From Chloroflexi bacterium UBA2235 (GTDB lineage: Bacteria > Chloroflexota > UBA11872 > UBA12225): a DNA stretch of 6,109 nucleotides. Under the pieces are notes generated by a model. The model ran no database searches and was not told the DNA's origin. It saw only the letters and a program-made list of their open reading frames with translations. The translations under genes and the position numbers were made by a program. Position 1 is the first letter of the stretch, and every line of letters begins with the position of its first letter. This document shows positions 1 through 5,095 of this stretch, one piece after another. The stretch covers positions 1,060 to 7,168 of the forward strand of contig DDYL01000154.1 in assembly GCA_002347925.1 (NCBI GenBank), given 5' to 3'.

Positions 1-1
1 T

Positions 2-46
2 GTCACCGCACAGGTACAGGCAATCCTGGACAAGCCACTGCCGTAG
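2..46 (+). CDS. C-terminal end of an unidentified plus-strand gene (partial)
   Basis: Reading from base 2 gives fourteen codons, VTAQVQAILDKPLP, and then a TAG stop at 44-46. The stretch reads like the end of an amphipathic helix with a short tail, which is a normal protein C-terminus. A strong stem-loop begins 16 bases after the stop, as expected at a gene end. The rest of the gene lies left of the window, so no family can be named. Another frame is also open here and the stretch is short, so this may be chance. If real, the gene converges on the transporter operon. Confidence 0.35.
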   Translation, partial: VTAQVQAILDKPLP

Positions 47-61
47 GGGCGACCCGCGTCG

Positions 62-92
62 GTGCGTCCCCGGTTTTCCACCGGGGGCGCAC
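62..92. terminator. Stem-loop between convergent genes, probable bidirectional terminator
   Basis: Bases 62-73 pair with 81-92 around the 7-base loop TTTTCCA. The stem is 12 bp and very GC-rich. In plus-strand RNA all pairs form, one as G-U (67 with 87); in minus-strand RNA that position is an A-C mismatch. It lies 21 bases beyond the stop of the MalG-type permease and 15 bases beyond the presumed plus-strand stop at 44-46. Neither side has a clear U-tract, so it may instead protect the 3' ends of transcripts or terminate weakly. Confidence 0.55.
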
Positions 93-113
93 TGCTTGGG
101 TTCGCGCGCCTGA

Positions 114-944
114 CTACCCCTTCACCGACCCGGCAAGCAGGCCACGGTGGAAAAGACGGCTGAGCAACAGGTAGATGATGATCGTCGGTGATGCCGCGAT
201 CAGGGCGGCGGCCATCTGCGCGCCGTAGTTGGTGAAGAAACTGCCCGTGAGGTTCTTGACGGCCACCATCACCGTCCGCATGTCCGGATTGCTCAGGATC
301 ACGAGGCCGATCAGGTAGTCGTTCCAGATGCTGGTGAACTGCCAGATCATGCTGACGCCGAAGGCGGGCATTGCCAAGGGAAGCATGATGTGCCGGAAGA
401 CACCCAATACCCCGGCACCGTCGATGCGGGCCGCATCCACCAGTTCATCGGGCACCGCCGAGTAGTACCCGCGGAAGATGAGGGTCGTGATCGGGATGCC
501 GAACACGATGTGGACGATGATCAGTCCGGCGTACTTGCCGTAGAGATCAAGGGCGCCGAGGACCTGCACCAACGGGATCAGGATGCCCTGGTAGGGCAGG
601 AAGATGCCGAACAGGACCATCAGGAAGAGCCACCGCGACCCGGGAAAGCGCCACTTCGCGAACAGGTATCCATTGAACGACCCGAGGATCGATGACAGCA
701 GCGATGCCGGCAGGGTCACGATGATGCTGTTCATGAAGTTCTGCGAGACGTAGGTCCACGCCTGCGTGATGCCGTCCAGGTAGAACCCCTTGGGAAGGTT
801 CCACATGGTGGCGAAACTGATGTCCTCGAACGGCTTGAAACTGGTGATCGCCAGAAGGTAGATGGGCATGATGAAGTAGATGGCGAAGAACGCAAGGATG
901 ATGAAACGGATTGCGTCTGACAGGTAGGGGGTGGAACGGTTCAT
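114..944 (-). CDS. Carbohydrate ABC transporter permease, MalG type (CUT1 family)
   Basis: This 276-residue inner-membrane protein is one half of the translocation channel of a binding-protein-dependent sugar importer. Six hydrophobic segments are visible, near residues 12-33, 72-95, 105-127, 138-158, 192-215 and 243-263. The cytoplasmic coupling loop that docks on the ATPase is at about 167-190, with DAARIDGA followed by a conserved LP; the first residue of the usual EAA is Asp here. The tail GLLAGSVKG is the typical end of MalG-type permeases, and the length is normal. The ATG start is supported by a GGAGG at 956-960, 11 bases upstream. It follows the MalF-type gene after 28 bp, so the two are cotranscribed. 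Permeases of this family do not reveal the sugar; the binding protein at 2170-3579 points to a monosaccharide. Confidence 0.95.
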   Translation of the reverse strand: MNRSTPYLSDAIRFIILAFFAIYFIMPIYLLAITSFKPFEDISFATMWNLPKGFYLDGITQAWTYVSQNFMNSIIVTLPASLLSSILGSFNGYLFAKWRFPGSRWLFLMVLFGIFLPYQGILIPLVQVLGALDLYGKYAGLIIVHIVFGIPITTLIFRGYYSAVPDELVDAARIDGAGVLGVFRHIMLPLAMPAFGVSMIWQFTSIWNDYLIGLVILSNPDMRTVMVAVKNLTGSFFTNYGAQMAAALIAASPTIIIYLLLSRLFHRGLLAGSVKG

Positions 945-972
945 CGGGATCGTGGCCTCCGGACGGTCCGTG

Positions 973-1905
973 TCACTGCGATTCGGCTTCGCGGATGTAG
1001 GGGATGAGCAGGATGATCGAGATGACGATCACGAGGCTCGCGATTGCCGCACCGAGGGAGTAGCGGTATTGCTGGAACGCGGTCTCGAACATGAAGTTGG
1101 AGGCCAGGTCGGTCCGGTAGTTCGGTCCGGCACCACCGGTCATGGCGGCCGGGAGGTCGTAGGTCCGCAACGACAGCATGCCGAGGATGACGGTTGCCGA
1201 GTAGGTGGTGGGGATGCATGCCGGGAAGGCGACGTACCGGTAGTACTGCCACCCGGTGGCACCGTCCATGGCGGCGGCTTCACGCAGGTCGCTGGAGATG
1301 CCCCGCAAGGTCGCGAGGAAGAGGGCCATGGTGTAGCCCGTCATCTGCCAGGCCGCTGGAATGCTGACGGCGATGATGCCGATCGATGGTTCGGCATACC
1401 ACTTGCTCTTGAGGAAGCCAATCCCGGCCATGTCGAAGAGCAGGTTGATGCCTGTATCCGGGTACATGAGCCAGCGCCAGATCACGCCCGTCACGATCGA
1501 TGACACGGCGAAGGGGAAGATGTAGATGGTCTTGAAGACATCCTCGCCCCAGATAGGCCGGTCAAGCAGCACCGCAAGCAGGAATCCGAAGCCGAGGCAC
1601 TGGGCCAGAAAGAAGGCCGAGAACCAGAGTTGGTTGGTGATGTCGATCATGAACCGCGCGTTGTCGAACAGGCGGAGGTAGTTCCGCAGTCCGACAAACG
1701 GCACCTCGAAGTTGACGTCATTCCAACCCGAGAACGAGAGGAAGATGGTCCAGAAGAGGAAGCCGTAGATGAAGATCAGGACGATGGTGATCGTCGGGGC
1801 GAGCATCATCGCCGCTTGGACACGTTCGGTCACACGTCGCTTGGAGGGTGGCGGCTGGGTGACTGGAGTGTTCTGGCGCGACATCGGCACGGCAGTGTTC
1901 GCCAC
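973..1905 (-). CDS. Carbohydrate ABC transporter permease, MalF/UgpA type (CUT1 family)
   Basis: This is the partner permease, about 310 residues from the chosen GTG at 1905. A hydrophilic, Pro-rich cytoplasmic N-terminus of about 30 residues precedes six membrane segments, near 33-57, 93-115, 125-147, 174-197, 230-252 and 284-304. The ATPase-coupling loop is at about 208-228, with REAAAMDGATG and a terminal FP, matching the EAA consensus. Three starts are possible. GTG 1905 has GGGAG seven bases upstream. GTG 1953 has GGAG seven bases upstream but adds an unconvincing Cys-containing leader. ATG 1884 has no nearby ribosome site. The start at 1905 is preferred, though the family match only becomes clear after 1884. 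The protein should pair with the MalG-type subunit encoded 28 bp downstream. No gene for the nucleotide-binding subunit is seen. Confidence 0.93.
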   Translation of the reverse strand: MANTAVPMSRQNTPVTQPPPSKRRVTERVQAAMMLAPTITIVLIFIYGFLFWTIFLSFSGWNDVNFEVPFVGLRNYLRLFDNARFMIDITNQLWFSAFFLAQCLGFGFLLAVLLDRPIWGEDVFKTIYIFPFAVSSIVTGVIWRWLMYPDTGINLLFDMAGIGFLKSKWYAEPSIGIIAVSIPAAWQMTGYTMALFLATLRGISSDLREAAAMDGATGWQYYRYVAFPACIPTTYSATVILGMLSLRTYDLPAAMTGGAGPNYRTDLASNFMFETAFQQYRYSLGAAIASLVIVISIILLIPYIREAESQ

Positions 1906-1912
1906 GTGCAAG

Positions 1913-1917
1913 CTCCC
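1913..1917 (-). promoter_or_regulatory. Ribosome-binding site deciding the start of the MalF-type permease
   Basis: The minus strand reads GGGAG seven bases before the GTG at 1905, which is ideal spacing. ATG 1884, the first methionine inside the ORF, has nothing similar close by. A competing GGAG lies before the GTG at 1953. Confidence 0.5.
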
Positions 1918-1981
1918 GCAGGCGCATCCCTGTCGGGTACGCCGCAAATCCACCCGGCTTCTCCGGGCAGTGCATTGTGCA

Positions 1982-1996
1982 ACCGGACCATCCGGT
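1982..1996 (-). other. Small hairpin upstream of the MalF-type permease
   Basis: ACCGGA and TCCGGT form a perfect 6-bp stem with a 3-base loop. It lies about 77 bases before the GTG at 1905, in the leader of the permease part of the message. It could be a protein-binding half-site pair or a minor RNA structure. It is short enough to be chance in GC-rich DNA. The remaining part of the gap, 2000-2095, has only a loose CCGCCG/CGGCGG inverted repeat (2060-2091) and no gene I can support. Confidence 0.25.
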
Positions 1997-2097
1997 GGTG
2001 TCGGTTCAGGCTACCCGATGGTACGGGACTCGGCAGTGAACCGCTCACATGGAACAGAACCGCCGCCAGCACCTGATGGCACCGACGGCGGCATGAT

Positions 2098-2132
2098 GGC
2101 CAGACAAATCCGGGGAGGGAGACCCACCCCGG
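2098..2132 (-). terminator. Intrinsic-terminator-like hairpin behind the binding-protein gene
   Basis: On the minus strand, bases 2132-2110 fold into a 9-bp stem (CCGGGG with CCCCGG, one T-T mismatch, then GGG with CCC) closed by a 3-base loop. It is followed at once by ATTTGTCT, a short U-rich tail. It is the second of two hairpins after the binding-protein stop, about 38 bases downstream. Placed before the two permease genes, it fits a partial terminator or an mRNA 3'-end stabiliser that makes the binding protein more abundant than the permeases, as is known for malE relative to malF. The U-tract is imperfect, so readthrough is likely. Confidence 0.6.
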
Positions 2133-2141
2133 TGGACATGA

Positions 2142-2163
2142 GGCCGGACCGATTGGCCCGGCC
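2142..2163 (-). other. Strong GC hairpin directly after the binding-protein stop
   Basis: On the minus strand GGCCGGGCC pairs with GGTCCGGCC around the loop AATC. This gives a 9-bp stem with one G-U pair, starting six bases after the TGA stop. No U-run follows, so it is better read as an RNA-stabilising or pausing element than as a terminator by itself. It works in tandem with the hairpin at 2110-2132, nine bases further on. Confidence 0.6.
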
Positions 2164-2169
2164 AGCCGA

Positions 2170-3579
2170 TCAGCCCAAGGCGTCCTTGGCAATCTTGACG
2201 AGCTCGTCCTGGGTCGCCTTGACATCGAGCTTGGATGCGAAGGAGTTGACGGCGTTCTGCCAGTCGGTGACCCAGCTCTGCTTGCCCGCGAAGCCGTGCA
2301 CGAGGGATGGGACGATCTTGTCGGTCGTCCAGTCCTTCATTGCGGACTTCTGGTACTCGTCGTAATCGGAGGTCTTGCCGGCGTCGGTGCGGGCCGGGAT
2401 GGAACCCTTGACCGGGTTGAAGGCGTCCTGGCCGGCGACACTGCCGCAGACCTTGAGCCATGCGATGGAAGCATCGCGGTTCGGGGCCTTCTTCGGCAGG
2501 CCGAACGAGTCGGACAGCGCGACGAAGGTGCCCTTGGTGCCCGGAGGCGGGGCGTACCCGAGGTCGGCGAACTTCTTGGCCTTGTAGAAGCCGTTCATCC
2601 AGTCGCCCATGATGTAGGTCGCGGCCTTGCCGGAGATGATGTAGTCGCCTGCGTCCCACCCGACGATCTGCAGGTAGTCCTTGTTGGCGTAGCCGATCAT
2701 CTTCTTGAAGGTCTCGAGGGCCGTGGTGACCTTGGCGTCGGACCACATGGTCTTGCCGTTCCAGAGGCCGCTGTACCCGTCGGCACCGACCACACCGGCG
2801 AGGATGTTCTCGAAGAGATGCGCATCCGGGCCGGCCGAGGAGGCACCCATCGCCAGGGCCGGGATGCCCTTGGCCTTGAGCTTCTCAGCCATCGCGAACC
2901 ACTCGTCGAAGGTGGCCGGCGCGGCGGTGATGCCGTTGTCCGCCATGATCTTCTTGTTGAACCACATGACGTTGGAGCGGTGGATGTTCACCGGCACCGA
3001 GTACTGCTTGCCACCGGAGGCTGCGGCGTCCAGAAGACCCTTCGGGAAGGTCTTGGTCCAGCCTTCGCTCTCGAAGAGGAAGGTCAGGTCTTCCATCTTG
3101 TCGGCCTTGGCGTAGCCTTCGGTGAGTTCCTTGCCAAGATGGACCTGGAAGGAGTCTGGCGGGTTGCCGGCGTTCATGCGGGTCGCAAGGACCGCCTTCA
3201 TGTCGCCACCGGCACCGGCACCACCGGCGATCGCCGCGTTGGTGACCTTGACGTCGGGGGCTTCCTTGGCAAGGACCTTGAACATCGCGTCGAGGCCTTC
3301 GACCTCACCGGGGTTCGTCCACCAGGAGAAGATTTCCAGCTTGCCAGAGGCCTTGGCGGCGGGTGCGGCTGCCGGGGCAGCGGCCTTGGTGGGTTCTGGT
3401 GCCTTGGTTGCAGCAGCGGCGGCGGGTGCCGTCGTCGGGGCGGCTGCTGCCGGGGCAGCGGCCTTGGTCGGCTCGGCCTTGGCGGCCGGCGCGGCGTCGC
3501 CACCGCAAGCTGCCAGTGCCGCGGCACCGGTCGCACTTGCGAGGGCGCTCAGGATGAGACGCCTGTTCTTGATTTCCAC
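2170..3579 (-). CDS. Sugar-binding lipoprotein of the ABC transporter, glucose/galactose/mannose type
   Basis: This 469-residue extracellular lipoprotein captures the sugar and delivers it to the two permeases. Translation should start at GTG 3579: the N-terminus then reads EIKNRRLIL plus a hydrophobic stretch ending in the lipobox LAAC (Cys 25), with GGGG about seven bases upstream of the start. Residues 28-78 are a flexible Ala/Pro/Thr/Lys tether. The binding domain begins at KLEIFSWW (80-87). It shares many segments with the Thermus thermophilus glucose-binding protein as I remember it: FQVH (144-147), VPVNIHRSNVMW (195-206), GLWNGK (271-276), MGDW (324-327), LSDSFGLPK (355-363), FNPVKGSIPAR (387-397) and PSLVHG (424-429). 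Tryptophans 86/87, His147, Asp326 and His428 fall where that protein contacts sugar. Glucose, galactose or mannose is the likely ligand. It is the first gene of the operon and is followed by two hairpins. Confidence 0.93.
   Translation of the reverse strand: MEIKNRRLILSALASATGAAALAACGGDAAPAAKAEPTKAAAPAAAAPTTAPAAAAATKAPEPTKAAAPAAAPAAKASGKLEIFSWWTNPGEVEGLDAMFKVLAKEAPDVKVTNAAIAGGAGAGGDMKAVLATRMNAGNPPDSFQVHLGKELTEGYAKADKMEDLTFLFESEGWTKTFPKGLLDAAASGGKQYSVPVNIHRSNVMWFNKKIMADNGITAAPATFDEWFAMAEKLKAKGIPALAMGASSAGPDAHLFENILAGVVGADGYSGLWNGKTMWSDAKVTTALETFKKMIGYANKDYLQIVGWDAGDYIISGKAATYIMGDWMNGFYKAKKFADLGYAPPPGTKGTFVALSDSFGLPKKAPNRDASIAWLKVCGSVAGQDAFNPVKGSIPARTDAGKTSDYDEYQKSAMKDWTTDKIVPSLVHGFAGKQSWVTDWQNAVNSFASKLDVKATQDELVKIAKDALG
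3368..3468 (-). repeat. Internal 23-bp direct repeat in the lipoprotein tether
   Basis: The same 23 bases occur at 3368-3390 and 3446-3468, 78 bp apart and in frame; both encode a PTKAAAPAA-like unit. A diverged partial copy lies between them, near 3400-3425. The repeat suggests that the Ala/Pro spacer grew by slippage or unequal exchange. Its length may therefore vary among relatives without affecting the sugar-binding domain. Confidence 0.7.
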
Positions 3580-3668
3580 TACTCTACCCCCATGGCGGGA
3601 CTTTGGTGCCGGAGGTGCCTTGCACGGCACGGACAATCGGCACCGCCCTGCCAGCGATGATTGGATCA

Positions 3669-3697
3669 ACCGTACACCTACGTACACCGTTATGCAA
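3669..3697 (-). promoter_or_regulatory. Weak candidate promoter for the transporter operon
   Basis: The minus strand reads TTGCAT (3697-3692), a 17-base spacer, and TACGGT (3674-3669), about 90 bases before the binding-protein GTG. Each box matches the sigma-70 consensus at only three of six bases, so the call rests mainly on spacing and position. A tandem octamer repeat fills the spacer, which would suit repression or activation at this promoter. Confidence 0.25.
3671..3688. promoter_or_regulatory. Tandem octamer CGTACACC, candidate regulator site
   Basis: CGTACACC occurs at 3671-3678 and again at 3681-3688, a period of 10 bp, so both copies face the same side of the helix. A third copy of the core GTACACC, in the same orientation, lies at 3789-3795 nearer serC. 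Helically phased direct repeats in a divergent promoter region are typical of activator or repressor sites. No regulator gene is in the window. Confidence 0.4.
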
Positions 3698-3705
3698 CTG
3701 CTTGC

Positions 3706-3728
3706 CCGGACTGGTGTTCACCAGCCGG
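3706..3728. promoter_or_regulatory. Inverted repeat CTGGTG-TT-CACCAG, candidate operator
   Basis: CTGGTG (3711-3716) and CACCAG (3719-3724) are perfect inverted arms separated by TT. Outer CCGG arms at 3706-3709 and 3725-3728 extend the symmetry, apart from one unpaired A at 3710. It sits just upstream of the candidate operon promoter. The dyad could bind a dimeric regulator of sugar uptake. It lacks the central CG typical of LacI-family operators, so the regulator type is open. Confidence 0.35.
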
Positions 3729-3864
3729 TGACCTTGGCGTGCAAGCGCGTTGACGGGAAGGCTGAGGTGCCTTGCCACCGCAACGGCGGTACACCTCCCC
3801 GGTAGACTCGTCTCACCCCTGTCATGCGCCTCATCCGGGTGCCTGTGCCCTGATCGGACCATCA

Positions 3865-5085
3865 ATGCCCGCTACCGATGCGTCACTCATGCCCCCACCC
3901 TCACGCACGATGAACTTCAATGCCGGACCGGCGGCCCTCCCGCTTGCCGTCCTTGAGGCCTGTCGCGACGAACTTGTCGACTTCGGCAACACCGGCATGT
4001 CGATCATGGAACACAGTCATCGCGGAGCGGCCTACGAGGCGGTCCACCATGACGCCATTGCGCGCTTGCGGTCCCTCATGTCAATCCCCGATGGCACCGG
4101 AACCGGTGGCTACGACATCCTGTTCATGCAGGGCGGGGCCTCCCAGCAGTTCGCGCAGGTGGCGATGAACCTCCTGTCGCCCGGTGCGTCGGCGGGATAC
4201 ATCGTCTCGGGGGTCTGGGGCGAGAAGGCAGTCTCCGAGGCGCGCGCCGTTGCATCGCAATCCGGGGCAACCGTGCACGTGGCGTGCACGACCGCCAGTT
4301 CGACGCCGGGTGCGCCAAGCGAAGCGTCTTTGAATCCGGGGCGATGGGGGGGTGACGCAAAGTATGTCCGTGTTCCGGATGCCGAGGAGGTCGCTTTGGC
4401 ACCGACTGACGCATACGTGCACCTGACGACCAACGAGACCATCGACGGTGTGCAGTACGCCACCGCGCCGGGTGCCATCTTCCCGTCGTTCGGCACCGTT
4501 CCGGTCGTCGGCGACATGTCGAGTGACATCGCATGGAGGCCAATCGATGTACGGCAGTTCGGCTTGATCTATGCCGGCGCGCAGAAGAATCTGGGGCCGA
4601 GTGGGGTGACCGTCGTGATCATCCGGCGAGATCTGGTCGAGGCCGGACGCACCGATATCCCGGTGATCTTCCAGTACCGCACGGCCTCCCGGAACACTTC
4701 CCTCTACAACACTCCCCCCACGTTCTCCATTTACCTCATGAGGCAAGTGTTGGCGTGGATCGGAAATCTTGGTGGCCTGGAAGCGGTCGAGGCGCGCAAC
4801 CGTGCCAAGGCAAGTGCGATCTACCGGGTCATCGACGCGTTCCCGGAGTTCTACCGATGCCCGGTTGCGGTGGATAGCCGGTCGATGATGAACATCGTCT
4901 TCCGCCTGCCAACCCCGGCCCTTGAAGAGGCATTCGTGGCTTCATCCGAGGCGCACGGGATGGTTGGATTGCGGGGGCACCGCAGTGTCGGGGGTATCCG
5001 GGCAAGCCTGTACAACGCGGTTGAACCGGCGTGGGCGGATGCCCTTGCCCAGTTGATGCATGACACGGCTACCCGCCACGCGTGA
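3865..5085 (+). CDS. serC: Phosphoserine aminotransferase (EC 2.6.1.52)
   Basis: The enzyme transfers an amino group from glutamate to 3-phosphohydroxypyruvate in serine synthesis, using pyridoxal phosphate in the cytoplasm; many homologues also act in vitamin B6 synthesis. Numbered from ATG 3865 (406 residues), the motifs are FNAGPAALP (18-26), MEHSHRG (48-54), QGGAS (89-93), TNETIDG (189-195), GDMSSD (216-221), AGAQKN with the PLP lysine K241, SLYNTPPTF (279-287) and GHRSVGGIRASLYN (371-384). The start is uncertain. ATG 3865 has a weak GGA six bases upstream. ATG 3889 and ATG 3910 have no visible ribosome site, but 3910 begins right at the conserved MNFNAGP. About 20 extra residues, rich in Ser, Pro and Gly (about 142-163), sit before the NETIDG segment. 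No serA is visible nearby. The gene is divergent from the transporter operon and ends 4 bp from the convergent gene. Confidence 0.96.
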   Translation: MPATDASLMPPPSRTMNFNAGPAALPLAVLEACRDELVDFGNTGMSIMEHSHRGAAYEAVHHDAIARLRSLMSIPDGTGTGGYDILFMQGGASQQFAQVAMNLLSPGASAGYIVSGVWGEKAVSEARAVASQSGATVHVACTTASSTPGAPSEASLNPGRWGGDAKYVRVPDAEEVALAPTDAYVHLTTNETIDGVQYATAPGAIFPSFGTVPVVGDMSSDIAWRPIDVRQFGLIYAGAQKNLGPSGVTVVIIRRDLVEAGRTDIPVIFQYRTASRNTSLYNTPPTFSIYLMRQVLAWIGNLGGLEAVEARNRAKASAIYRVIDAFPEFYRCPVAVDSRSMMNIVFRLPTPALEEAFVASSEAHGMVGLRGHRSVGGIRASLYNAVEPAWADALAQLMHDTATRHA

Positions 5086-5095
5086 CCGGTTACGC
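5080..5095. other. 16-bp near-palindrome spanning two convergent stop codons
   Basis: GCGTGACCGGTTACGC is symmetric except for one base pair each side, centred on ACCGGT. It contains the TGA of serC (5083-5085) and the TAA of the opposing gene (5092-5090). There is no loop or U-tract, so it is a poor terminator. The symmetry may come simply from two stop codons meeting head to head. No other terminator is seen between the two genes. Confidence 0.35.

Larger units (their letters stand above)
3612..3775. repeat. 12-bp direct repeat GAGGTGCCTTGC, two copies
   Basis: Identical copies lie at 3612-3623 and 3764-3775, 152 bp apart in the divergent region. One is 33 bp from the binding-protein start and the other about 90 bp from the serC start. 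Both copies are in the same orientation. They could be binding sites for one regulator acting on both sides, possibly with looping, or the remnant of a small duplication. Confidence 0.4.
3580..3864. other. Divergent intergenic region between the transporter operon and serC
   Basis: These 285 bp separate two outward-facing genes and should hold both promoters. I see no coding sequence that I can support. The tandem octamers, inverted repeat and 12-bp direct repeat are listed separately. For serC no convincing promoter pair is visible: TTGACG at 3750-3755 and TTGCCA at 3772-3777 resemble -35 boxes, and TAGACT at 3803-3808 resembles a -10 box, but their spacings do not fit. Confidence 0.6.

Noticed and set aside
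931..1503. A 190-codon plus-strand open frame opposite the MalF-type permease
   Set aside because: The translation is rich in Asp, Glu, Gly and Arg with no recognisable domain, and it overlaps the permease gene completely on the other strand.
2060..2091. CCGCCG/CGGCGG inverted repeat before the MalF-type permease
   Set aside because: The arms are short GC triplets separated by 20 bases, expected by chance at this base composition.
2045..2746. A 233-codon minus-strand frame overlapping the 3' half of the binding-protein gene and the following gap
   Set aside because: It is the same DNA in another frame of the same strand; the composition is Arg/Gln/Gly-rich, and the true frame there carries the strong MGDW and SLVHG motifs.
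3615..3630. GTGCC/GGCAC hairpin in the leader of the binding-protein message
   Set aside because: The stem is only 5 bp with no conserved riboswitch or attenuator features; it partly overlaps the 12-bp direct repeat, which is the better explanation.
2296..3660. A 454-codon open frame on the plus strand opposite the binding-protein gene
   Set aside because: It lies antisense to a clearly identified gene and reads as low-complexity Gly/Val/Arg-rich protein. Long antisense frames are expected in GC-rich codon-biased DNA, and no family motif or ribosome site supports it.
3580..3687. An N-terminal extension of the binding lipoprotein to a GTG at 3687
   Set aside because: It would put 36 residues with no signal character before a clear lipoprotein signal peptide that starts properly at GTG 3579.
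3772..3864. A TTG start at 3772 extending SerC by 31 residues
   Set aside because: A GAGG lies four bases upstream, but the added sequence resembles no SerC N-terminus and the family begins only a few residues before FNAGP.
4081..4746. A 221-codon minus-strand open frame opposite serC
   Set aside because: It overlaps a well-supported serC in antisense and has an Arg/Gly/His-rich composition typical of a shadow frame.
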